Shown one piece after another: positions 7,676 to 16,249 of a DNA stretch of 64,000 bases. Made by a program: the position numbers and the translations under genes. Origin of the DNA: Sedimentibacter saalensis (GTDB lineage: Bacteria > Bacillota > Clostridia > Tissierellales > Sedimentibacteraceae); contig NZ_VLKH01000001.1 of assembly GCF_007830175.1 (NCBI RefSeq), positions 310,001-374,000 on the forward strand. Direction: 5' to 3'. A model generated the notes under the pieces. That model worked only from the letters and a program-made list of their open reading frames with translations, had not been told where the DNA came from and did not search any database. Positions within the stretch are counted from its first letter, which is position 1, and each line of letters opens with the position of its first letter.

Positions 7676-9517
7676 ATGAAACAATCAGGAATGCTGTCAA
7701 TTGAAAGCAAAAACATATTTAACATACTAAAAAAATGGTTATACACAGAACAGGATATTGTTTTCAGAGAACTGATATCCAACGCATGTGATGCTGTAGA
7801 AAAATTATCAAATATTAAAAATATAAAAGGTGATTTATCCGAATATAAAGGCGTTATTTCTGTTACATTAGATGCAGACAAGCAATGCATCATAATCAGC
7901 GACAACGGTATAGGCATGACAAAAGAAGAAGTTCAAAAATACATAAATCAAATTGCTTTTTCAGGAGCAACTGACTTTATTAATAAAAATAATCAGGCCG
8001 GAAGCGAAACTATAATAGGTCATTTCGGTGTTGGTTTTTATTCTTCATTTATGATAAGCAATCATGTTGCCATAGAAACAAAATCTTATCTAGAGGATGC
8101 AAAGGCTGTCAGATGGGATTGCAATGTGGACATGTCATTTTCTATGAATGAAGGAAAAAAGCTACATACAGGTACAGATGTCATACTATATCTTGATGAC
8201 AACAACCCTTACTTAAAAAACCCAAAGCTTATCCTTGATATAATTAAAAAATACTTTGTTTTTTCAAAAACAGAAATATATTATGAAGCTCCTGATATAC
8301 AAAGACAGCTTGTAAACATACCAGAACCTGTTTTCAGGTTAAGCAGCAATCTAATTAACCCGGAAGAAATGAATTTATTTTACAAAGATTTTTTTGATGA
8401 CGTGTTTGATCCGTTATTCTGGTTTAAATTTGAAAGTATTGATTTAGGATTAAAAGGAATATTGTTTTTCAGGAACACAAAGAACAATACAGAAGAATTA
8501 GATGGAAAAATAAAGGTATACAGCAGAGGGGTCTATATAGGAGAAAACATAAGAGAGCTAATACCAAAATTCGTAAACCTTCAAAGCGGCATTATTGAAT
8601 GTGACAATCTACCTCTTGTAGTATCCCGCAGTACAATACGAGATGAGGATTCCAATGATAATGTAGTGTCGCTTATATATGAATGCCTTGCACAGGAAGT
8701 TACTATTTACATTAATGAAATGTTTGAAAAACACAGGGAAAAGTATGAAGCTTATTGGCCGAACATCAATGCCTTTGTGAAATACAGCATACTTCAGGAT
8801 AAAATATTTGCTTCTGTCATGGCCAGAAAAGCCATATTTATGGATTTAACAGGAAGATACTATACTATTAAAGAATATGTTGAAAAATTTGAAGGTTCAG
8901 AAGACAATGTAGTATATTATTCCTCAGATGCAGTTGAGCAGGCATACTATATAGGAATTTTCAAGCGTTGCGGCATGAATGCGCTGTTGTTTGATCATGT
9001 TATTGACCAGCCTTTTATGAGAAAATATGAGGTTCTAAATCCTTCCTTAAAATTCATAAGAATCGATTCAAACATTGAAGCCATATTCAAAGGAGAAATA
9101 AAGGAAGAGGACAAGCAAAATTCAGAGGTTGTTTCTGATAAAATCAAAAGTGCCCTTGGAGACAGGCTTGGAAATATAGAATTAAAAATAACAAATATTC
9201 AGCACGAAAGCATATCAATGCTGATCATCAATGATGAAAAAGCAAGAAGAATGGCTGACATGATGGAAATTTACGGACTAATTAATGCTAATAATTTTTC
9301 CGCCAAAGAGCTGCAGTCAAAAAGCACTTTGCTTATAAACCTGAACAATGAAATTGTCCGATTCATCCTTAACTCAAATAATGAAGAGCTTCAAAGCATT
9401 GTAATTAACCAGCTTTTTGACTTAGCCTTATTGAACCAGCAATCTTTAGAGCCTGAAGATGTTGAAAATTTCGTCAACAGAAGCGAAGAATTGCTTGTAC
9501 GAGCAATAAGAAAATAA
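7676..9517 (+). CDS. htpG: HtpG (Hsp90-family molecular chaperone)
   Basis: The 613-residue protein has the GHKL ATP-binding domain at the N-terminus: FRELISNACDAVEKL (Asn36), SDNGIGMT (Asp76) and GHFGVGFYSSFM as the lid glycine motif. The middle and C-terminal dimerisation domains follow, and total length is normal. Hsp90 proteins refold or stabilise client proteins in the cytoplasm. GCGAGGT precedes the ATG, and TATAAT at 7631-7636 is a likely -10. It is divergent from the crotonase operon and shares its intergenic region with the candidate operator, so coordinated regulation is possible though not shown. A strong terminator follows. Confidence 0.96.
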   Translation: MKQSGMLSIESKNIFNILKKWLYTEQDIVFRELISNACDAVEKLSNIKNIKGDLSEYKGVISVTLDADKQCIIISDNGIGMTKEEVQKYINQIAFSGATDFINKNNQAGSETIIGHFGVGFYSSFMISNHVAIETKSYLEDAKAVRWDCNVDMSFSMNEGKKLHTGTDVILYLDDNNPYLKNPKLILDIIKKYFVFSKTEIYYEAPDIQRQLVNIPEPVFRLSSNLINPEEMNLFYKDFFDDVFDPLFWFKFESIDLGLKGILFFRNTKNNTEELDGKIKVYSRGVYIGENIRELIPKFVNLQSGIIECDNLPLVVSRSTIRDEDSNDNVVSLIYECLAQEVTIYINEMFEKHREKYEAYWPNINAFVKYSILQDKIFASVMARKAIFMDLTGRYYTIKEYVEKFEGSEDNVVYYSSDAVEQAYYIGIFKRCGMNALLFDHVIDQPFMRKYEVLNPSLKFIRIDSNIEAIFKGEIKEEDKQNSEVVSDKIKSALGDRLGNIELKITNIQHESISMLIINDEKARRMADMMEIYGLINANNFSAKELQSKSTLLINLNNEIVRFILNSNNEELQSIVINQLFDLALLNQQSLEPEDVENFVNRSEELLVRAIRK

Positions 9518-9521
9518 AATA

Positions 9522-9554
9522 ATGCAGCCTGAATTTTGGGCTGCATTTTTGTTT
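9522..9554 (+). terminator. Rho-independent terminator after htpG
   Basis: ATGCAGCC pairs with GGGCTGCAT around a short loop, followed by TTTTTGTTTT. It lies between convergent genes and probably serves both. Confidence 0.85.
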
Positions 9555-10576
9555 TATGAAATTGTTTTGAGCCACTCCCTGACCATTTTTACTTTTTCCT
9601 TATGTTTTGTGGATTCAATAATTATAAGTAAATCTTTTATGTAATCAATGTAGTCCCCATTCTTATGAATAGAATAAACATTGATTAAATAATTTATTGA
9701 TTCGGTTATTTCTTCTGCCACGTCTTGAAGCATGTTCCTTGAGATTTTTTTTATTATCAGATTTAAATTGCCTGTGGTAATATTATAGACTGTTTCTTCA
9801 AATTTTTGTGATTCACAGCAATCCTGTATACCAGAATATATTCGCAGCATGTCCTTTGTCATGTCTCTTGTCCATGGCTTTTTCTCCGTTGTAAAGTATA
9901 GAGAAAGAAGCTTGGCAAGATAGATCCATTCTTCATAGGTTGTGCTGTGAATATCTGCATTTATATAATGATCAGTCTCCACAATATAGTGATATATAAT
10001 TCCTTTGTTTACTGCTGTTTTAAGCTCATTCTCGAAAAATTTCTCGCTCTTGACAGTATCTCTTTTGTAAATTGAGCGAGTGGAATTCTGCATGTACTCT
10101 TCAAATGTCAGCTCTTCAAATCCAACAGGGCAATCCTTTATGCTATGAACATCAACTATGTCTGGAATATCCCTATGTTGCTCATGGAATGGTTCTAAGG
10201 AATACTCCCCTTCCATATAGTTTAGAACCTCTTTTATTTCAGTTCTGTCGTAATATGTATAGCGCTGATTTCCCTTAAGCTTCACAAGAATCATTTTTAA
10301 CCCTAAAAGGTATTGTCCATAGTCTTTTTTCTCCAGGTCCCTGTAGGCCATCTCAAAAATACTGCTGTAGGACAATCCGGTTATATCCATTCTGAATACA
10401 AAATCATCAGCAGCAACATAATATTTCTGGTCAAATATTGGTTTTGAAAAATATTCATCTTGAATGTATTGAACAAGATTTATTAAATCTCTTGTAATCA
10501 TATAACTTCCTACAACGTGGAGTTTTGTCATATGTTCATTAATATTCTGTTTATTTGTCTTTGTATCATTGTCCAT
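9554..10576 (-). CDS. Uncharacterised 340-residue protein
   Basis: I do not recognise the family. The protein is soluble-looking, with no signal peptide or membrane segment, rich in Tyr, Lys and Glu, and probably mostly helical. The region FTTEKKPWTRDM near residues 235-246 and clusters of aromatic residues are visible, but there is no known catalytic motif. AAAAAGGAGC precedes the ATG at 10576. It is convergent with htpG and shares the terminator; upstream, the dehydrogenase gene is divergent. Its length and lack of decay suggest a real gene. Location next to htpG might mean a client or stress role, but that is speculation. Confidence 0.75.
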   Translation of the reverse strand: MDNDTKTNKQNINEHMTKLHVVGSYMITRDLINLVQYIQDEYFSKPIFDQKYYVAADDFVFRMDITGLSYSSIFEMAYRDLEKKDYGQYLLGLKMILVKLKGNQRYTYYDRTEIKEVLNYMEGEYSLEPFHEQHRDIPDIVDVHSIKDCPVGFEELTFEEYMQNSTRSIYKRDTVKSEKFFENELKTAVNKGIIYHYIVETDHYINADIHSTTYEEWIYLAKLLSLYFTTEKKPWTRDMTKDMLRIYSGIQDCCESQKFEETVYNITTGNLNLIIKKISRNMLQDVAEEITESINYLINVYSIHKNGDYIDYIKDLLIIIESTKHKEKVKMVREWLKTIS

Positions 10577-10670
10577 TTGAAGCTCCTTTTTGACAAGTAT
10601 ATAAGCATTATATCAGAGTTATTTCTGCTTTTCTATTATGTACTTGAAACTTATCCATACGAATTTAGCA

Positions 10671-10700
10671 TTATACAATCCGCTTTAATTTTGCTATAAT
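10671..10700 (+). promoter_or_regulatory. Promoter of the short-chain dehydrogenase gene
   Basis: TTATAC (10671-10676), an 18-base spacer beginning AATCCGC, and an extended -10 TGCTATAAT (TATAAT at 10695-10700). The TTATACAATCCGC string matches the crotonase promoter's TTGTACAATCCGC, but on the opposite strand, 3 kb away. Confidence 0.72.
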
Positions 10701-10753
10701 ACAAAAATCCAACAACATACAGTTCTTAATAATATAAAACAATGGAGGCAAAT

Positions 10754-11515
10754 ATGAAAAGGCTTGAAAATAAAATAGCCATAATTACCGGTGGAAATTC
10801 AGGAATAGGCCGTGCTACAGCAGAACTTTTTTGCAAAGAAGGTGCAAAAGTAGTTATAGCATCAAGAAGGCATGAAAAAAACGAAGAAACAGTGAATGAA
10901 ATTACAGCCCAAGGCGGAGAAATTATGGCTGTAGAAGCCGATGTTTCTAAAATGGAAGATTGCCGAAAAATCGTTAATGAAACAATCAGAAAATATGGAC
11001 AAGTAGACATTTTAGTAAATAATGCAGGTATTGCAGACAGACATATGCCTATAAATCTTTGCACTGAAGAATGGTATGAATATGTGTGCAGAGTTGACCA
11101 GTTTTCTGTTTACTACATGACAAAGTATGCTTTGGAGCATATGGAAAAGAAAGGCAAGGGCTCTATAGTTAACGTATCTTCCATTGGAAGCCAGGGTGTA
11201 GCCGGCATTTCATACAGTGCAGCTAAAGCAGCAGTAAACAGCATGACTAAAAACATAGCACTCCAATATTCTCCAACAGAAATTCGCTGCAACGCAGTTG
11301 CTCCGGGACCTACACCAACAGAGCTTAATGCACCGGAACAGTTCAAGCTTTTTAATCAGGAATTTGCAGCAGCCTGCGCAAAACACTTAGATGTTGAGCT
11401 TCCGGAGGCTCAGGCAAGCGATCAGGCTGAAGCAATTTTATTCTTTGCCAGCGATGCTTCAAGAGCAGTAACAGGACAAATATTGTACGTTGACCACGGT
11501 ACTTCATTATATTAA
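10754..11515 (+). CDS. Short-chain dehydrogenase/reductase (SDR)
   Basis: This 253-residue classical SDR has GGNSGIGRA for NAD(P) binding near residues 12-20, NNAGIADR, the catalytic Ser in VNVSSIGSQG, and YSAAK for the Tyr/Lys pair. The start MKRLENK follows GGAGGCAAAT. SDRs of this type interconvert alcohols and ketones. An acidic-looking turn after the second strand (ASRRHEKN) with two Arg residues favours NADP, but weakly. Its promoter carries the same box as the thiolase and crotonase genes, so I infer that it oxidises or reduces an intermediate of that pathway. Oxidising a 3-hydroxy acid to the 3-oxo acid needed by the cleavage enzyme would fit. A 3-oxoacyl reductase in fatty-acid synthesis is less likely here. 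Confidence 0.9.
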   Translation: MKRLENKIAIITGGNSGIGRATAELFCKEGAKVVIASRRHEKNEETVNEITAQGGEIMAVEADVSKMEDCRKIVNETIRKYGQVDILVNNAGIADRHMPINLCTEEWYEYVCRVDQFSVYYMTKYALEHMEKKGKGSIVNVSSIGSQGVAGISYSAAKAAVNSMTKNIALQYSPTEIRCNAVAPGPTPTELNAPEQFKLFNQEFAAACAKHLDVELPEAQASDQAEAILFFASDASRAVTGQILYVDHGTSLY

Positions 11516-11560
11516 TGAGTCACCGTTTGATAACAAAGTTAATTAAATTAATAATATCAG

Positions 11561-11680
11561 TAATTGTCAGTAAACTCGAAATCATAGTTCGTAGGGGAGG
11601 ACCTCGTGTCCTCCCGCAACCCCGGGCGGACACAAGATCCGCCCCTACGGTTTGTGGAATCGGGGTTTGTCAATTGTCTG
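11561..11680. repeat. Core A repeat, first of a tandem pair
   Basis: The unit runs from TAATTGTCAG to TTTGTCAATTGTCTG. Inside are two hairpins, GGGGAGGAC/GTCCTCCC and GGGCGGA/TCCGCCC, joined by CAACCC. The inner 60-odd bases from GTTCGTAGGGG to CCCCTACG are the same in the second copy. Confidence 0.85.
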
Positions 11681-11720
11681 AGACTCAACATATAAAAATT
11701 ATTTAAATGAATTAATATTG

Positions 11721-11841
11721 GAAATTGTCATCAAACTCGAAGTCACAGTTCGTAGGGGAGGACCTCGTGTCCTCCCGCAACCCCGGGCGGACACAAGATC
11801 CGCCCCTACGATTTGTAGAATCTGGGGTTGTCAATGGTCTG
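11721..11841. repeat. Core A repeat, second of the tandem pair
   Basis: A second, slightly diverged copy of the unit at 11561-11680 lies in the same orientation 160 bases further on. It ends eight bases before the stop of the betaine transporter ATPase gene. The two copies fill the gap between the SDR gene and the transporter; no terminator with a T tail is visible here. Confidence 0.85.
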
Positions 11842-11848
11842 TGGAAAA

Positions 11849-13039
11849 TTAGGTTTCTTCTCGCTCTGCTAGAGATGAAAGCACCGATGTCTTTGTCACA
11901 ATACCCTTTAAAACTCCTCCTCCGTTCAGAACTGCAATTGGATACTTTGCTTCTGCTGCCATGGGAAGTATCTCGCTTAGAAGAGTGTCTTCGCTTGTGG
12001 TCATGACATCTTTGTTTATTACGTCAAACAGCTTCAGGTTTTCCTTTCCTGCCCTTAATGCATCGTCTATTGACACTATTCCCTTGTACACCATCCTGCT
12101 GTCCACAGCATATGCAGTAGACACAGAATTTTGCTGCATTTCACGTATTGCATTCTTTGGCGAATCACTTTCCCTCACTAGACATGACGGTGTAATCATT
12201 ATGTTTTTAACGCTGAGCACCTTTGTTTTATCAGCACTGTCTATGAATTTCTTGACGTAGTCATCCACCGGATTCGTGGACATATTTTCCGGAGTGTCTA
12301 TCTGTACAATTTTGCCGTCCTTCATTATGGCAACCTTATCTCCCAGCTTAAATGCCTCATTGATGTCGTGGGTTATGAAAATAACTGTCTTTCCCAGCTT
12401 CCTTTGTATGGAAAGAAGTTCAAAGTGCATGTCTCTTCTCACAAGAGGATCAAGTGCAGAAAACGGCTCATCCATGAGAAGGACTTCCGGATTGCTTGCC
12501 AATGCTCTTGCAAGCCCCACTCTTTGCTTCATTCCTCCGGAAAGACTTTCTATGGATTTATGTTCCCACCCTTCAAGTCCTACCAGTCGTGTCATCTCAA
12601 GGGCTCTTTTCTGGCGTTCATCTTTAGCTGTACCCTTGACTTCCAAACCATATGCAACATTGTCCATGACGTTTCTGTGTGACATGAGTCCAAAATTCTG
12701 AAAGACCATGGAAATTTTGTTTCTTCTGTATTCCAGAAGCTCAGACTTGTTGAATGTTTCAATATTTCTTCCTTCATAAATTATTTCTCCGCTTGTAGGC
12801 TTCAAAAGCTGATTGAAACATCTTACCAATGTTGACTTTCCGGAACCCGACAGTCCGATTATGACGAAAATCTCACCTTTTTTAACTTCAAAGGAAACAT
12901 CCCACAGGGCAACGGTCACTCCTGTTTTCTTATACACGTCATCCTTGTTTGAGTTTTCCTTCATCATTCTTGAGGCTTCTTTCTTGTTTATGCCATAAAG
13001 CTTTGTAATGTTTTTAACTTCTATTATGTTGTCATTCAC
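11849..13039 (-). CDS. opuAA: Glycine betaine/proline ABC transporter, ATP-binding protein
   Basis: This 396-residue ATPase has Walker A GLSGSGKSTL, the Q-loop VFQNFGLM, the signature LSGGMKQRVGLARAL, Walker B VLLMDEPFSALDP and the H-loop ITHD. Two CBS domains follow at the C-terminus (about residues 275-390), the ionic-strength sensor typical of OpuA/ProV proteins. It energises import of glycine betaine or related osmolytes at the membrane. It is the last gene of a three-gene reverse-strand operon; its ATG overlaps the permease stop by four bases. The N-terminal KKEASRMM insert before the core is usual for this subfamily. In anaerobes imported betaine can also be a fermentation substrate. 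Confidence 0.94.
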   Translation of the reverse strand: MNDNIIEVKNITKLYGINKKEASRMMKENSNKDDVYKKTGVTVALWDVSFEVKKGEIFVIIGLSGSGKSTLVRCFNQLLKPTSGEIIYEGRNIETFNKSELLEYRRNKISMVFQNFGLMSHRNVMDNVAYGLEVKGTAKDERQKRALEMTRLVGLEGWEHKSIESLSGGMKQRVGLARALASNPEVLLMDEPFSALDPLVRRDMHFELLSIQRKLGKTVIFITHDINEAFKLGDKVAIMKDGKIVQIDTPENMSTNPVDDYVKKFIDSADKTKVLSVKNIMITPSCLVRESDSPKNAIREMQQNSVSTAYAVDSRMVYKGIVSIDDALRAGKENLKLFDVINKDVMTTSEDTLLSEILPMAAEAKYPIAVLNGGGVLKGIVTKTSVLSSLAEREET

Positions 13040-13902
13040 TGTTCAGCCACCTCTTTCTTTTTGATTAAGCCCTGTGTGAGGCGGTCGAAAATAATGGCTA
13101 TAATTACTATTGAAATTCCAGGCAGCAGTGCTTTGCCCATTTCTACACGGTTTGTGGCAATGAGTATTTCAAGTCCCAATCCTTCTGCACCAATCAATGC
13201 GCAGGTAACAACCATTGACATAGCCATCATTATTGTCTGGTTTACTCCTGTCATTATTGTGGGCATGGCTTGAGGTATCTGAACTTTCACAAGCGCCTGC
13301 ATCTTTGTAGATCCAAATGCAATGGCAGCTTCCTTGACCTCCTTGTCAACATGCATGATGCCGTGGCTTGTCATTCTGACCATGGGCACTATGGAATATA
13401 TAACTGTTGCCAGAAGAGCAGGCATGATTCCTATGCTGAAAAGCATTACTGCAGGAACCAGGTATACAAATGACGGCATGGTCTGCATCAAATCCAGTAT
13501 GGGCCGTATTATGTTTTCAGCACGCTTGCTCATGGCTACAAGTATTCCCAATGGAAATCCAAGTATCAGTGATATGGCCACAGCAGCTATTACCACACTG
13601 ACAGTATCTATCATGTGTGACCATAAACCGCTTGCCCCTATAAAAAACATCATGGCTCCGTACAACAATCCCACATAAATTTTCCTGCTGACTCTGTAGC
13701 CAAAATATATGACAACTATAATAAGCACGAACCATGGTATTGAGGAAAGTACCCAGTTGATACCCTGTATGCTCCTTATAGCAACGGACCGTATAGCCCC
13801 AAGAATACCCTCATTATTTTTACTGAACTGCTTAACGGCATCGTCTATAGCAGATCCAATATTAAACTGCAGTGACTGAGGAAACGAATATATGCTGTTC
13901 AT
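13036..13902 (-). CDS. opuAB: Glycine betaine/proline ABC transporter, permease
   Basis: The 288-residue integral membrane protein has about six or seven hydrophobic segments and the permease contact loop AAIAFGSTKMQALVKVQIPQ with the EAA-type motif. It forms the membrane channel for the ATPase at 11849. The frame opens at 13929, overlapping the binding-protein stop, but AAAGGA precedes the ATG at 13902, so MNSIYSF is the more likely start. The upstream ATG remains possible through translational coupling. Length and motif order match OpuAB/ProW. Confidence 0.92.
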   Translation of the reverse strand: MNSIYSFPQSLQFNIGSAIDDAVKQFSKNNEGILGAIRSVAIRSIQGINWVLSSIPWFVLIIVVIYFGYRVSRKIYVGLLYGAMMFFIGASGLWSHMIDTVSVVIAAVAISLILGFPLGILVAMSKRAENIIRPILDLMQTMPSFVYLVPAVMLFSIGIMPALLATVIYSIVPMVRMTSHGIMHVDKEVKEAAIAFGSTKMQALVKVQIPQAMPTIMTGVNQTIMMAMSMVVTCALIGAEGLGLEILIATNRVEMGKALLPGISIVIIAIIFDRLTQGLIKKKEVAEQ

Positions 13903-13925
13903 ATGTGTCATTCCTTTCAGGTTTA

Positions 13926-14933
13926 TCATTCATTGAGATATGCTCGTACCATTTCAGCATTTTCTTTAGGAAGCCATTGGTCAAGAAGACTGTCATTTTC
14001 CTTTAACAGCCATTTTGCAGTATCCTCGTGTGTTGCCTTTGTTTCATCAAGATATGCCAGTGCTTCGCTTATAAGCTGACTTCCTGTCTTGTATTTTTTA
14101 AAAAATTCAATCAGGTCCGGAGCCTTTTCTGCAAATTTGCTGCTGCTTACTATTTTAAGCTCCTGCTTTGGAAACTCACACTTACCTTCCATAAACAATA
14201 CCTTGTCATATGGAGCATCCTCAAGCAGAACCAAATCCAGCTTACCGCTCACCCATGTAGGCTCATAGCAGTATCCTACCCAAGGCTCACCAAGGTTGTA
14301 TGCAGAAACAAGGGATGCAAACAATGTTGCTTCACTTCCTAACCTTGTGTAGTTGTACATTTTATTGAGTCCGTAGAATTCGTATTTTTTATACAGAACT
14401 TCGTCTGCCATCCATCCTGGAATCGAACCATAAATTCTGCCCATTGTTTTGTCTTCGTAGTCCTGGAAAACATCAGGATAATTTTTAAGATCTTCAACTG
14501 TTTTCAAATCAGGGGCCATTGGTTCTATTCCACGTTCCTTGTCCCCTTCAATTACATAACGAGGAACATAAAGGCCCTGCGCACTGTCAGGAACAAGCAC
14601 GCCAACATCCACAATATCTCCATTTTTGACATCTTCCGGATAGCTTGCAACATTGTCTGTCCAGCTTTCAATATCCAGATCCACATCGCCAGATATTATA
14701 GCCTGCCAGTTCATGGTTGATGAAGCAGCTGATGTTTCAAATACATAACCTTTATAACCATGTTCAACTATTATTCTGGCGATTTCATTATGTAGTTTTT
14801 GGCTGTCCCAGCCGTTATCTGTAACAACTATTGTCACAGGCTCCTTTGATCCTGTTGCTGCATTTTGCGTACATCCTGCAATAACAACAGTCATAACAAG
14901 AAGCACTGTAAAAAGCCAATACAATTTCTTCAT
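13926..14933 (-). CDS. opuAC: Glycine betaine/proline ABC transporter, substrate-binding lipoprotein
   Basis: The start MKKLYWLF follows TGGAGGGATTTT. A lipoprotein signal runs to the lipobox VIAGC, so the mature 335-residue-precursor protein is anchored by its Cys outside the membrane. The body is an OpuAC-type solute receptor: NNGWDSQ-like strand VVTDNGWDS, WQAIISGDVDLDIESW, and several Trp residues that could form an aromatic box for a quaternary ammonium group. First gene of the operon, so it leads transcription. Substrate is inferred from family; choline, carnitine or proline betaine are alternatives. Confidence 0.92.
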   Translation of the reverse strand: MKKLYWLFTVLLVMTVVIAGCTQNAATGSKEPVTIVVTDNGWDSQKLHNEIARIIVEHGYKGYVFETSAASSTMNWQAIISGDVDLDIESWTDNVASYPEDVKNGDIVDVGVLVPDSAQGLYVPRYVIEGDKERGIEPMAPDLKTVEDLKNYPDVFQDYEDKTMGRIYGSIPGWMADEVLYKKYEFYGLNKMYNYTRLGSEATLFASLVSAYNLGEPWVGYCYEPTWVSGKLDLVLLEDAPYDKVLFMEGKCEFPKQELKIVSSSKFAEKAPDLIEFFKKYKTGSQLISEALAYLDETKATHEDTAKWLLKENDSLLDQWLPKENAEMVRAYLNE

Positions 14934-15117
14934 AAAATCCCTCCATTCAATTTTTTTATATAGAAACCAAATGTAAATAGAAATAGATGGCTTGTTACGA
15001 AGCATTATTCTCTACGTTTGTAAATGTTAGGCAGCAAAACTTTATAAGATACTTCGCTTGCAGATGACGTAAACAGGTTTTGTCAATAGTCTAATGGGTA
15101 ACAAAATAAAAGTTTTT

Positions 15118-15225
15118 TTACAAACCATTTTCTAATACATCTAGTACTATTTTATCCGGCAAACCGTTTTTCAGAAAATCCAATAAACCTGAAGCATAGC
15201 CGCAGTATGTTTTAATTTTTTTAAG
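15118..15225 (-). pseudogene. C-terminal remnant of an unidentified gene
   Basis: A reverse-strand open stretch of 35 codons ends in GLPDKIVLDVLENGL and a stop at 15118. It has protein-like composition (TYCGYASGLLDFLKNG) but no start and is cut upstream by an AT-rich TTATGAGTAATGAG tract. I read it as the end of a lost gene and do not recognise the family. The rest of the 14934-15407 gap holds an isolated repeat end (TTTGTCAATAGTCT at 15079-15092) and the small palindromes AATGCTTA/TAAGCATT and ACAGTATTTACTGT near 15297-15345. Confidence 0.35.
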
Positions 15226-15407
15226 TTATGAGTAATGAGTTATGATGCATTAAAATACAAATTATTTTAAGGCCAGAATGATAATTTTGATGTCATAATG
15301 CTTAATATTAAATAAGCATTAGATTATGTGACAGTATTTACTGTAAGAAAATTGTATAATTATTTTACAGCAATTTCCTTACATTTGTCAACCCTTAATG
15401 AAAAACA

Positions 15408-15438
15408 CAAAAAAAGAAGCCGTTTTTAAACGCTTCTT
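15408..15438 (-). terminator. Terminator after the alpha/beta hydrolase gene
   Basis: On the reverse strand AAGAAGC pairs with GCTTCTT around GTTTAAAAACG, followed by TTTTTG, 17 bases after the stop at 15455. Confidence 0.85.
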
Positions 15439-15454
15439 CCTGCATTTATGAAAT

Positions 15455-16153
15455 TCATTTTTTATTTGAAAACATTGAATAAATAAAATTCTCCACATCG
15501 CAGATAATCAGTGGAGCAGTGTTGCTTTTTAGAATTAAATGGCCGCCTTTATCGTAGTATTTAACTTGCTTTATCTCAGATGAAATGTTATCCATAATAT
15601 AGGCTGCACTTTTAATCTTGACTGTGTCGTCGTCTTTGGCCTGTATTGCGAAAAACGGCACATCAATTTTCTTAAGCTTTGTCTTGGTAATGTTTAGAAG
15701 CTTAAGGAAATTAAGCATGGACACCATGGGCGATGCTTTTTGAGCGCTGAGATACCTTCTGATATGCTCTGACTTTTTGTATTTTACATCCTCTGCAATG
15801 TTTTGAGCCACTCTTTTCAGTTCCCAATAATAAATTGGAGTATTGATTGTAACAATTGCTCTGACTCTGTACTTGCATGCAAGGTTAACTGCTATGAGCC
15901 CTCCCATGGAAAATCCTATGAGGACAATATCGTCTGTTTTCTGCCTGAGCCTGATAAGTTCCGTTTCAGCTGAAGCAATCCAATCATGGTATGTGGCTTT
16001 TTTCATGTGTACTCTGTTTCCAGTATGCCCCTTCAGACGTGGACATGACACTTTGTATCCTTCTTCCTTTAGGTGTTCCGCCAGCGTTTCAATTTCGTGT
16101 ATTCCTCCACCGAAACCGTGAATCACAAGACATCCTGTTCTATTTTTTTCCAT
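15455..16153 (-). CDS. Alpha/beta hydrolase (carboxylesterase-like)
   Basis: The 232-residue protein has LVIHGFGGG for the oxyanion region, the nucleophile elbow GFSMGG with Ser near residue 87, and a C-terminal KGGHL with the catalytic His; Asp in AKDDDTV is the likely acid. It resembles the Est30-type monoacylglycerol/carboxylesterase family in length and in the segment CPRLKGHTG. The start at ATG 16153 is preferred over a GTG at 16174 because GGCAGG sits before it. It stands alone with its own terminator. Natural substrate unknown; short-chain esters or monoacylglycerols are typical. Confidence 0.87.
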   Translation of the reverse strand: MEKNRTGCLVIHGFGGGIHEIETLAEHLKEEGYKVSCPRLKGHTGNRVHMKKATYHDWIASAETELIRLRQKTDDIVLIGFSMGGLIAVNLACKYRVRAIVTINTPIYYWELKRVAQNIAEDVKYKKSEHIRRYLSAQKASPMVSMLNFLKLLNITKTKLKKIDVPFFAIQAKDDDTVKIKSAAYIMDNISSEIKQVKYYDKGGHLILKSNTAPLIICDVENFIYSMFSNKK

Positions 16154-16249
16154 ATATACCTGCCGATTCAGCACATTATTTTTTTAATTATATTATAACA
16201 CATAACTAATTATACGGAAATAAAAAAACTACAATCTAATATTGCAGTC

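Noticed and set aside
11561-11841. CRISPR-like array from repeated units
   Set aside because: Only two units, long and internally palindromic, with no regular spacers and no cas genes; they belong to an intergenic repeat family.
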